Positions 53,478 to 64,000 of a stretch of DNA of 64,000 nucleotides are shown one piece after another. A program made the translations under genes and the position numbers. The stretch spans positions 124,001 to 188,000 of the forward strand of contig CAWVQA010000091.1 in the NCBI GenBank assembly GCA_963932145.1, given 5' to 3'. The stretch comes from Acanthosepion lycidas. Its lineage: Eukaryota; Mollusca; Cephalopoda; Sepiida; Sepiidae. The stretch's first letter is position 1, and every line of letters starts with the position of its first letter. The notes below the pieces were generated by a model. The model searched no databases and was not told the origin of the DNA. It saw only the letters and a program-made list of their open reading frames with translations.

Positions 53478-56460
53478 GGTTTATCAGATTCTCCAACTCA
53501 TTGTGCATCTAATAGGCGAATAAAATCACTACCAAAAATGACAAATCTTAATCGACTTTTTTTTTCGATACCCAAATTACGTGATCTGGGAACCCAAAGT
53601 TGAAGCTTCAAACGGCAATTTAAGGCATTTATCTTGTAGCTAGACTACCGGAAGTGGGGTTTATCAGATTCTCCAACTCATTGTGCATCTAATAGGCTAA
53701 TAAAATCACTACCAAAAATGACAAATCTTAATCGACTTTTTTTTTCGTTACCCAAATAACGTGAACTGGGAACCCAAAGTTGAAGCTTCAAACGGCAATT
53801 TAATGCATTTCTCTTGCAGCTAGACTACCGGAAGTGTGGTTGATCAGATTCTCCAACTCATTGTGCATCTAATAGGCTAATAAAATCACTACCCAAAAAT
53901 GACAAATCTTAATCGACTTTTTTTTTACGATACCCAAATAACGTGAACTGGGAACCCAAAGTTGAAGCTTCAAACGGCAATTTAAGGCATTTCTCTTGCA
54001 GCTAGGCTACCAGAAGTGGGGTTTATCAGATTCTCCAACTCATTGTGCGTCTAATAGGCGAATAAAATCACTACCAAAAATGACAAATCTTAATCGACTT
54101 TTTTTTACGATACACAAATAACGTGAACTGGGAACCCAAAGTTGAAGCTTCAAACGGCAATTTAAGGCATTTCTCTTGCAGCTAGACTACCGGAAGTGGG
54201 GTTTATCAGATTCTCCAACTCATTGTGCATCTAATAGGCGAATAAAATCACTACCAAAAATGACAAATCTTAATCGACTTTTTTTTACGATACCCAAATA
54301 ACGTGAACTGGGAACCCAATGTTGAAGCTTCAAACGGCAATTTAAGGCATTTCTCTTGCAGCTAGACTACCGGAAGTGGGGTTTATCAGATTCTCCAACT
54401 CATTGTGCATCTAATAGGCTAATAAAATCACTACCAAAAATGACAAATCTTAATCGACTTTTTTTTTCGATACCCAAATAACGTGAACAGGGAACCCAAA
54501 GTTGAAGCTTCAAACGGCAATTTAAGGCATTTCTCTTGCAGCTAGACTACCGGAAGTGGGGTTTATCAGATTCTCCACCTCATTGTGCATCTAATAGGCT
54601 AATAAAATCACTACCAAAAATGACAAATCTTAATCGACTTTTTTTTTCGATACCCAAATAACGTGAACTGGGAACCCAAAGTTGAAGCTTCAAACGGCAA
54701 TTTAAGGCATTTCTCTTGTAGCTAGACTACCGGAAGTGGGGTTTATCAGATTCTCCAACTCATTGTGCATCTAATAGGCTAATAAAATCACTACCAAAAA
54801 TGACAAATCTTAATCGACTTTTTTTTTCGTTACCCAAATAACGTGAACTGGGAACCCAAAGTTGAAGCTTCAAACGCCAATTTAATGCATTTCTCTTGCA
54901 GCTAGACTACCGGAAGTGGGGTTGATCAGATTCTCCAACTCATTGTGCATCTAATAGGCTAATAAAATCACTACCAAAAATGACAAATCTTAATCGACTT
55001 TTTTTTTCGATACCCAAATAACGTGAACTGGGAACCCAAAGTTGACGCTTCAAACGGCAATTTAAGGCATTTCTCTTGCAGCTAGACTACCGGAAGTGGG
55101 GTTTATCAGATTCTCCAACTCATTGTGCATCTAATAGGCTAATAAAATCACTACCAAAAATGACAAATCTTAATCGACTTTTTTTTACGATACCCAAATA
55201 ACGTGAACTGGGATCCCAAAGTTGAAGCTTCAAACGGCAATTTAAGGCATTTCTCTTGTAGCTAGACTACCGGAAGTGTTGTTTATCAGATTCTCCAACT
55301 CATTGTGCATCTAATAGGCTAATAAAATCACTAGCAAAAATGACAAATCTTAATCGACTTTTTTTTACGATACCCAAATAATGTGAACTGGGAACCCAAA
55401 GTTGAAGCTTCAAACGGCAATTTAAGGCATTTCTCTTGCAGCTAGACTACCGGAAGTGTGGTTTATCAGATTCTCCAACTCATTGTGCATCTAATAGGCT
55501 AATAAAATCACTACCAAAAATGACAAATCTTAATCGACTTTTTTTTTCGATACCCAAATTACGTGATCTGGGAACCCAAAGTTGAAGCTTCAAACGGCAA
55601 TTTAAGGCATTTCTCTTGCATCTAGGCTACCGGAAGTGGGGTTTATCAGATTCTCCAACTCATTGTGCATCTAATAGGCTAATAAAATCACTACCAAAAA
55701 TGACAAATCTTAATCGACTTTTTTTTACGATACCCAAATAACGTGAACTGGGAACCCAAAGTTGAAGCTTCAAACGGCAATTTAAGGCATTTCTCTTGCA
55801 GCTAGGCTACCGGAAGTGGGGTTTATCAGATTCTCCAACTCATTGTGCAGCTAATAGGCTAATAAAATCACTACCAAAAATGACAAATCTTAATCGACTT
55901 TTTTTTTACGATACCCAAATAACGTGAACTGGGAACCCAAAGTTGAAGCTTCAAACGGCAATTTAAGGCATTTCTCTTGCAGCTAGGCTACCAGAAGTGG
56001 GGTTTATCAGAATCTCCAACTCATTGTGCATCTAATAGGCGAATAAAATCACTACCAAAAATGACAAATCTTAATCGACTTTTTTTTACGATACACAAAT
56101 AACGTGAACTGGGAACCCAAAGTTGAAGCTTCAAACGGCAATTTAAGGCATTTCTCTTGCAGCTAGACTACCGGAAGTGGGGTTTATCAGATTCTCCAAC
56201 TCATTGTGCATCTAATAGGCGAATAAAATCACTACCAAAAATGACAAATCTTAATCGACTTTTTTTTACGATACCCAAATAACGTGAACTGGGAACCCAA
56301 AGTTGAAGCTTCAAACGGCAATTTAAGTCATTTCTCTTGCAGCTAGGCTACCGGAAGTGGGGTTTATCAGATTCTCCAACTAATTGTGCATCTAATAGGC
56401 GAATAAAATCACTACCAAAAATGACAAATCTTAATCGACTTTTTTTTACGATACCCAAAT

Positions 56461-56820
56461 AACGTGAACTGGGAACCCAAAGTTGAAGCTTCAAACGGCA
56501 ATTTAAAGCATTTCCCTTGCAGCTAGACTACCGGAAGTGGGGTTTATCAGATTCTCCACCTCATTGTGCATCTAAAAGGCTAATAAAATCACTACCAAAA
56601 ATGACAAATCTTAATCGACTTTTTTTTACGATACCCAAATAACGTGAACTGGGAACCCAAAGTTGAAGCTTCAAACGGCAATTTAAAGCATTTCCCTTGC
56701 AGCTAGACTACCGGAAGTGGGGTTTATCAGATTCTCCACCTCATTGTGCATCTAAAAGGCTAATAAAATCACTACCAAAAATGACAAATCTTAATCGACT
56801 TTTTTTTTCGATACCAAAAT
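56461..56820 (+). repeat. Single-monomer (180-bp) perfect duplication
   Basis: Bases 56,461-56,640 and 56,641-56,820 share a private set of changes: AATTTAAAGCATTTCCC, CTCCACCTC and CTAAAAGGC. They match along the unit except at the last segment, where the first has T8A (ACGATACCC) and the second TTCGATACC. This is the smallest possible array step, one monomer. Confidence 0.88.
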
Positions 56821-59510
56821 TACGTGATCTGGGAACCCAAAGTTGAAGCTTCAAACGGCAATTTAAGGCATTTCTCTTGCAGCTAGGCTACCGGAAGTGG
56901 GGTTTATCAGATTCTCCAACTCATTGTGCATCTAATAGGCTAATAAAATCACTACCAAAAATGACAAATCTTAATGGACTTTTTTTTTCGATACCCAAAT
57001 AACGTGAACTGGGAACCCAAAGTTGAAGCTTCAAACGGCAATTTAAGGCATTTCTCTTGCAGCTAGGCTACCGGAAGTGGGGTTTATCAGATTCTCCAAC
57101 TCATTGTGCATCTAATAGGCTAATGAAATCACTACCAAAAATGACAAATCTTAATCGACTTTTTTTTTCGATACCCAAATAACGTGAACTGGGAACCCAA
57201 AGTTGAAGCTTCAAACGGCAATTTAAGGCATTTCTCTTGCAGCTAGGCTACCGGAAGTGGGGTTTATAAGATTCTCCAACTCATTGTGCATGTAATAGGC
57301 TAATAAAATCACTACCAAAAATGACAAATCTTAATCGACTTTTTTTTTCGATACCCAAATAACGTGAACTGGGAACCCAAAGTTGAAGCATCAAACGGCA
57401 ATTTAAGGCATTTCTCTTGCAGCTAGACTACCGGAAGTGGGGTTTATCAGATTCTCCAAATCATTGTGCATCTAATAGGCGAATAAAATCACTACCAAAA
57501 ATGACAAATCTTAATCGACTTTTTTTTACGATACCGAAATAACGTGAACTGGGAACCCAAAGTTGAAGCTTCAAACGGCAATTTAAGGCATTTCTCTTGC
57601 AGCTAGACTACCGGAAGTGGGGTTTATCAGATTCTCCAACTCATTGTGCATCTAATAGGCGAATAAAATCACTACCAAAAATGACAAATCTTAATCGACT
57701 TTTTTTTACGATACCCAAATAACGTGAACTGGGAACCCAAAGTTGAAGCTTCAAACGGCAATTTAAGGCATTTCTCTTGCAGCTAGACTACCGGAAGTGG
57801 GGTTTATCAGATTCTCCAACTCATTGTGCATCTAATAGGCTAATAAAATCACTACCAAAAATGACAAATCTTAATCGACTTTTTTTTTCGTTACCCAAAT
57901 AACGTGAACTGGGAACCCAAAGTTGAAGCTTCAAACGCCAATTTAAGGCATTTCTCTTGCAGCTAGACTACCGGAAGTGTGGTTTATCAGATTCTGCAAC
58001 TCATTGTGCATCTAATAGACTAATAAAATCACTACCAAAAATGACAAATCTTAATCGACTTTTTTTTTCGATACCCAAATAACGTGAACTGGGAACCCAA
58101 AGTTGAAGCTTCAAACGGCAATTTAAGGCATTTCACTTGCAGCTAGACTACCGGAAGTGTGGTTTATCAGATTCTCCAACTCATTGTGCATCTAATAGGC
58201 TAATAAAATCACTAGCAAAAATGACAAATCTTAATCGACTTTTTTTTACGATACCCAAGTAACGTGAACTGGGAACCCAGAGTTGAAGCTTCAAACGGCA
58301 ATTTAAGGCATTTCTCTTGCAGCTAGACTACCGGAAGTGGGGTTTATCAGATTCTCCAACTCATTGTGCATCTAATAGGCTAATAAAATCACTACCAAAA
58401 ATGACAAATCTTAATCGACTTTTTTTTTCGATACCCAAATTACGTGATCTGGGAACCCAAAGTTGAAGCTTCAAACGGCAATTTAAGGCATTTCTCTTGC
58501 AGCTAGGCTACCGGAAGTGGGGTTTATCAGATTCTCCAACTCATTGTGCATCTAATAGGCTAATAAAATCACTACCAAAAATGACAAATCTTAATGGACT
58601 TTTTTTTTCGATACCCAAATAACGTGAACTGGGAACCCAAAGTTGAAGCTTCAAACGGCAATTTAAGGCATTTCTCTTGCAGCTAGGCTACCGGAAGTGG
58701 GGTTTATCAGATTCTCCGACTCATTGTGCATCTAATAGGCTAATGAAATCACTACCAAAAATGACAAATCTTAATCGACTTTTTTTTTCGATACCCAAAT
58801 AACGTGAACTGGGAACCCAAAGTTGAAGCTTCAAACGGCAATTTAAGGCATTTCTCTTGCAGCTAGGCTACCGGAAGTGGGGTTTATCAGATTCTCCAAC
58901 TCATTGTGCATCTAATAGGCGAATAAAATCACTACCAAAAATGACAAATCTTAATCGACTTTTTTTTACGATACCCAAATAACGTGAACTGGGAACCCAA
59001 AGTTGAAGCTTCAAACGGCAATTTAAGGCATTTCTCTTGCAGCTAGACTACCGGAAGTGGGTTTTATCAGATTCTCCAACTCATTGTGCATCTAATAGGC
59101 GAATAAAATCACTACCAAAAATGACAAATCTTAATCGACTTTTTTTTACGATACCCAAATAACGTGAACTGGGAACCCAAAGTTGAAGCTTCAAACGGCA
59201 ATTTAAGGCATTTCTCTTGCAGCTAGGCTACCGGAAGTGGGGTTTATCAGATTCTCCATCACATTGTGCATCTAATAGGCTAATAAAATCACTACCAAAA
59301 ATGACAAATCTTAATCGACTTTTTTTTTCGATACCCAAATAACGTGAACTGGGAACCCAAAGTTGAAGCTTCAAACGGCAATTTAAGGCATTTCTCTTGC
59401 AGCTAGACTACCGGAAGTGGGGTTTATCTGATTCTCCAACTCATTGTGCATCTAATAGGCTAATAAAATCACTACCAAAAATGACAAATCTTAATCGACT
59501 TTTTTTTACG

Positions 59511-60950
59511 TTACCCAAATAACGTGAACTGGCAACCCAAAGTTGAAGTTTCAAACGGCAATTTAAGGCATTTCTCTTGCAGCTAGGCTACCGGAAGTGG
59601 GGTTTATCAGATTCTCCAACTCATTGTGCATCTAATAGGCTAATAAAATCACTACCAAAAATGACAAATCTTAATCGACTTTTTTTTTCGTTACCCAAAT
59701 AACGTGAACTGGGAACCCAAAGTTGAAGCTTCAAACGCCAATTTAAGGCATTTCTCTTGCAGCTAGACTACCGGAAGTGGGTTTATCAGATTCTCCAACT
59801 CATTGTGCATCTAATAGGCTAATAAAATCACTACCAAAAATGACAAATCTTAATCGACTTTTTTTTACGATACCCAAATAATGTGAACTGGGGACCCAAA
59901 GTTGAAGCTTCAAACGGCAATTTAAGGCATTTCTCTTGCAGCTAGGCTACCGGAAGTGGGGTTTATCTGATTCTCCAACTCATTGTGCATCTAATAGGCT
60001 AATAAAATCACTACCAAAAATGACAAATCTTAATCGACTTTTTTTTACGTTACCCAAATAACGTGAACTGGAAAACCAAAGTTGAAGCTTCAAACGGCAA
60101 TTTAAGGCATTTCTCTTGCAGCTAGGCTACCGGAAGTGGGGTTTATCTGATTCTCCAACTCATTGTGCATCTAATAGGCTAATAAAATCACTACCAAAAA
60201 TGACAAATCTTAATCGACTTTTTTTTACGTTACCCAAATAACGTGAACTGGCAACCCAAAGTTGAAGCTTCAAACGGCAATTTAAGGCATTTCTCTTGCA
60301 GCTAGGCTACCGGAAGTGGGGTTTATCAGATTCTCCAACTCATTGTGCATCTAAGAGGCTAATAAAATCACTACCAAAAATGACAAATCTTAATCGACTT
60401 TTTTTTTCGTTACCCAAATAACGTGAACTGGGAACCCAAAGTTGAAGCTTCAAACGCCAATTTAAGGCATTTCTCTTGCAGCTAGACTACCGGAAGTGGG
60501 GTTTATCAGATTCTCCAACTCATTGTGCATCTAATAGGCTAATAAAATCACTACCAAAAATGACAAATCTTAATCGACTTTTTTTTACGATACCCAAATA
60601 ACGTGAACTGGGGACCCAAAGTTGAAGCTTCAAACGGCAATTTAAGGCATTTCTCTTGCAGCTAGGCTACCGGAAGTGGGGTTTATCAGATTCTCCAACT
60701 CATTGTGCATCTAATAGGCTAATAAAATCACTACCAAAAATGACAAATCTTAATCGACTTTTTTTTTCGATACCCAAATAACGTGAACTGGGAACCCAAA
60801 GTTGAAGCTTCAAACGGCAATTTAAGGCATTTCTCTTGCAGCTAGACTACCGGAAGTGGGGTTTATCAGATTCTCCAACTCATTGTGCATCTAATAGGCT
60901 AATAAAATCACTACCAAAAATGACAAATCTTAATCGACTTTATTTTTCGA
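59511..60950 (+). repeat. Four-monomer (719/720-bp) tandem duplication
   Basis: CTGGCAACCC (59,529; 60,248), TTTCGTTACCC with AACGCC (59,687; 60,406) and CTGGGGACCC (59,888; 60,608) recur at 719 or 720 bp. The one-base difference is explained by a deleted G (GAAGTGGGTTTATC) near 59,781 in the first copy only, so that deletion arose after the duplication, or was corrected in the second copy. Confidence 0.88.
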
Positions 60951-60995
60951 TACCCAAATAACGTGAACTGGGAACCCAAAGTTGAAGCTTCAAAC

Positions 60996-62057
60996 GGCAA
61001 TTTAAGGCATTTCTCTTGCAGCTAGGCTACCGGAAGTGGGGTTTATCAGATTCTCCAACTCATTGTGCATCTAATAGGCTAATAAAATCACTACCAAAAA
61101 TGACAAATCTTAATCGACTTTTTTTTTCGATACCCAAATAACGTGAACTGGGAACCCAAAGTTGAAGCTTCAAACGGCAATTTAAGGCATTTCTCTTGCA
61201 ACTAGGCTACCGGAAGTGGGGTTTATCAGATTCTCCAACTCATTGTGCATCTAATAGGCTAATAAAATCACTACCAAAAATGACAAATCTTAATCGACTT
61301 TTTTTTTCGATACCCAAATAACGTGAACTGGGAACCCAAAGTTGAAGCTTCAAACGCCAATTTAAGGCATTTCTCTTGCAGCTAGGCTACCGGAAGTGGG
61401 GTTTATCAGATTCTCCAACTCATTGTGCATCTAATAGGCTAATAAAATCACTACCAAAAATGACAAATCTTAATCGACTTTTTTTTTCGATACCCAAATA
61501 ACGTGAACTGGGAACCCAAAGTTGAAGCTTCAAACGCCAATTTAAGGCATTTCTCTTGCAGCTAGACTACCGGAAGTGGGGTTTATCAGATTCTCCAACT
61601 CATTGTGCATCTAATAGGCTAATAAAATCACTACCAAAAATGACAAATCTAAATCGACTTTTTTTTTCGATACCCAAATAACGTGAACTGGGAACCCAAA
61701 GTTGAAGCTTCAAACGGAAATTTAAGGCATTTCTCTTGCAGCTAGGCTACCGGAAGTGGGGTTTATCAGATTCTCCAAATCATTGTGCATCTAATAGGCT
61801 AATAAAATCACTACCAAAAATGACAAATCTTAATCGACTTTTTTTTTCGATACCCAAATAACGTGAACTGGGAACCCAAAGTTGAAGCTTCAAACGGCAA
61901 TTTAAGGCATTTCTCTTGCAGCTAGGCTACCGGAAGTGGGGTTTATCAGATTCTCCAACTCATTGTGCATCTAATAGGCTAATAAAATCACGACCAAAAA
62001 TGACAAATCTTAACCGACTTTTTTTTTCGATACCCAATTAACGTGATCTGGGAACCC
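60996..62057 (+). repeat. Transition block G: 95T/103T/137T/150T, mostly 49G
   Basis: About six monomers with CTAATAGGCTAAT, CTTAATCGAC and TTCGATACCC, mostly with CTAGGCTACC and some with AACGCCAATT (near 61,355 and 61,535). Private changes are few, for example TTGCAACTAGG near 61,200, AATCTAAATCGAC near 61,648, ACGACCAAAA near 61,992 and TTAACCGAC near 62,012. The last unit ends with AATTAACGTGATCTGGG, a variant of the block E marker. It links the block E mosaic to block H. Confidence 0.8.
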
Positions 62058-64000
62058 AAAGTTGAAGCTTCAAACGGCAATTTAAGGCATTTCTCTTGCA
62101 GCTAGGCTACCGGAAGTGGGGTTTATCAGATTCTGCAACTCATTGTGCATCGAATAGGCTAATAAAATCACTACCAAAAATGACAAATCTTAATCGACTT
62201 TTTTTTTTCGATACCCAAATAACGGGAACTGGGAACCCAAAGTTGAAGCTTCAAACGGCAATTTAAGGCATTTCACTTGCAGCTAGGCTACCGGAAGTGG
62301 GGTTTATCAGATTCTCCAACTCATTGTGCATCGAATAGGCTAAAAAAATCACTACCAAAAATGACAAATCTTAATCGACTTTTTTTTTCGATACCCAAAT
62401 AACGGGAACTGGGAACCCAAAGTTGAAGCTTCAAACGGCAATTTAAGGCATTTCTCTTGCAGCTAGGCTACCGGAAGTGGGGTTTATCAGATTCTCCAAC
62501 TCATTGTGCATCGAATAGGCTAATAAAATCACTACCAAAAATGACAAATCTTAATCGACTTTTTTTTTTCGATACCCAAATAACGGGAACTGGGAACCCA
62601 AAGTTGAAGCTTCAAACGGCAATTTAAGGCATTTCCCTTGCAGCTAGGCTACCGGAAGTGGGGTTTATCAGATTCTCCAACTCATTGTGCATCGAATAGG
62701 CTAAAAAAATCACTACCAAAAATGACAAATCTTAATCGACTTTTTTTTTCGATACCCAAATAACGGGAACTGGGAACCCAAAGTTGAAGCTTCAAACGGC
62801 AATTTAAGGCATTTCTCTTGCAGCTAGGCTACCGGAAGTGGGGTTTATCAGATTCTCCAACTCATTGTGCATCGAATAGGCTAATAAAATCACTACCAAA
62901 AATGACAAATCTTAATCGACTTTTTTTATCGATACCCAAATAACGGGAACTGGGAACCCAAAGTTGAAGCTTCAAACGGCAATTTAAGGCATTTCTCTTG
63001 CAGCTAGGCTACCGGAAGTGGGGTTTATCAGATTCTCCAACTCATTGTGCATCGAATAGGCTAATAAAATCACTACCAAAAATGACAAATCTTAATCGAC
63101 TTTTTTTTTCGATACCCAAATAACGGGAACTGGGAACCCAAAGTTGAAGCTTCAAACGTCAATTTAAGGCATTTCTCTTGCAGCTAGGCTACCGGAAGTG
63201 GGGTTTATCAGATTCTCCAACTCATTGTGCATCGAATAGGCTAATAAAATCACTACCAAAAATGACAAATCTTAATCGACTTTTTTTTTCGATACCCAAA
63301 TAACGGGAACTGGGAACCCAAAGTTGAAGCTTCAAACGGCAATTTAAGGCATTTCCCTTGCAGCTAGGCTACCGGAAGTGGGGTTTATCAGATTCTCCAA
63401 CTCATTGTGCATCGAATAGGCTAAAAAAATCACTACCAAAAATGACAAATCTTAATCGACTTTTTTTTTCGATACCCAAATAACGGGAACTGGGAACCCA
63501 AAGTTGAAGCTTCAAACGGCAATTTAAGGCATTTCTCTTGCAGCTAGGCTACCGGAAGTGGGGTTTATCAGATTCTCCAACTCATTGTGCATCGAATAGG
63601 CTAATAAAATCACTACCAAAAATGACAAATCTTAATCGACTTTTTTTTTCGATACCCAAATAACGGGAACTGGGAACCCAAAGTTGAAGCTTCAAACGGC
63701 AATTTAAGGCATTTCACTTGCAGCTAGGCTACCGGAAGTGGGGTTTATCAGATTCTCCAACTCATTGTGCATCGAATAGGCTAATAAAATCACTACCAAA
63801 AATGACAAATCTTAATCGACTTTTTTTTTTCGATACCCAAATAACGGGAACTGGGAACCCAAAGTTGAAGCTTCAAACGGCAATTTAAGGCATTTCCCTT
63901 GCAGCTAGGCTACCGGAAGTGGGGTTTATCAGATTCTCCAACTCATTGTGCATCGAATAGGCTAATAAAATCACTACCAAAAATGACAAATCTTAATCGA
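62058..64000 (+). repeat. Block H: 95G/49G/167G monomers, continuing off the window
   Basis: Ten complete monomers and a 140-bp partial unit share CATCGAATAGGCTAA (95G, 103T), 137T, 150T, CTAGGCTACC (49G) and, from 62,221 onward, AACGGGAAC (167G). 95G returns after being rare since 20 kb, but with 137T rather than the 137A of block A. Within the block CTAAAAAAATC (62,340; 62,700; 63,420) and CATTTCCCTTG (62,630; 63,350; 63,890) or CATTTCACTTG (62,270; 63,710) units alternate with plain units, suggesting a short higher-order pattern of two to four monomers. The T run is ten bases long near 62,203, 62,563 and 63,829. Confidence 0.92.

Larger units (their letters stand above)
53518..60995 (+). 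repeat. Block E2: mosaic higher-order repeats, later part
   Basis: About 41 monomers reuse the block E haplotypes in new orders. CTAGGCTACCAGAAG (54,004; 55,985) and ATACACAAAT (54,110; 56,091) recur at 1,981 bp, again 11 monomers, with one extra T between them. TTAATGGACT (56,971; 58,591) with AATTACGTGATCTGGG before it and GCTAATGAAAT after it recurs at 1,620 bp. Towards the right, CTAGGCTACC (49G), GGTTTATCTGATTC and ACGTTACCC units become common. Single-base insertions lie near 53,890, 53,925 and 55,905, and a 1-bp loss near 59,781. Confidence 0.87.
1..64000 (+). repeat. 180-bp satellite array filling the window
   Basis: One satellite family runs head to tail through the whole window, always in the same orientation. 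Tracking the start motif AAAGTTGAAG from base 1 to 63,861 gives 355 complete monomers and a final 140-bp partial unit. Nearly all units are exactly 180 bp; the exceptions listed separately sum to a net -40 bp and account for the full distance. Neighbouring monomers usually differ at only a few positions. Nothing unrelated is inserted anywhere: no transposon, gene, RNA gene or unique spacer. A nucleosome-scale monomer in a long homogeneous array is typical of eukaryotic centromeric or pericentromeric satellites; the centromeric role is inference. Both ends are cut by the window, so the full array is longer. I do not recognise the family by name. Confidence 0.98.

Noticed and set aside
62203..62240. 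CENP-B box-like pairing of TTCG and CGGG in block H
   Set aside because: The CENP-B box needs TTCG and CGGG eleven bases apart (start to start) with an A at a fixed place. Here they are sixteen bases apart and the intervening A does not fit. Other blocks have CGTG instead of CGGG.
1..64000. CRISPR array
   Set aside because: The repeats are contiguous 180-bp units with no unique spacers between short repeats, and no cas-like genes are present.
1..64000. Known plant 178-180-bp centromere satellite (such as the Arabidopsis family)
   Set aside because: The length is similar, but I cannot match the sequence to any satellite I know, so no family name is given.

Overview
The whole window is one uninterrupted satellite DNA array. 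A 180-bp monomer (about 38% G+C) is repeated head to tail on the + strand from base 1 to base 64,000. Following the phase of the repeat through every length change gives 355 complete monomers plus a 140-bp partial monomer at the right edge. The summed indels (14 single-base insertions against 54 deleted bases) account exactly for the distance from base 1 to the last monomer start at 63,861. I see no unique sequence, transposon, RNA gene, protein-coding gene or change of orientation. The consensus monomer has stop codons in all six frames, so the few short open frames are accidents of indels.

The organism is a eukaryote, because tens of kilobases of a nucleosome-sized monomer with higher-order structure are typical of centromeric or heterochromatic satellites. 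I do not recognise the monomer and cannot say whether the source is plant or animal.

Monomer coordinates below count position 1 as the first A of AAAGTTGAAG, which is also window base 1. A handful of diagnostic positions (33, 40, 49, 95, 103, 137, 150, 164, 167, 172) split the array into blocks. Block A (1-19,956) has 95G/103T/137A/150T. Block B (19,957-25,896) has 95T/103G/137T/150A. Block C (25,897-33,085) is a 14-16-monomer segment present in three copies, each with the same private indels. Block D (33,086-37,225) is a homogeneous recent expansion of a 164G monomer, split by a five-monomer foreign island. Block E (37,226-about 61,000) is a mosaic of higher-order repeats, including a 1,980-bp tandem duplication that looks perfect by eye. 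A short transition block (about 61,000-62,057) leads to block H (62,058-64,000), with 95G/49G/167G, which continues past the window.

The main biological content is the record of array turnover: duplications of 1, 3, 4, 8, 9, 11, 14 and 16 monomers, shared indel markers, and sharp subfamily borders. Each monomer also carries a 12-bp perfect dyad with a HindIII site, an A/T-rich half with a 9-T run, a consensus-like ETS-class motif, and CpGs near the expected number.
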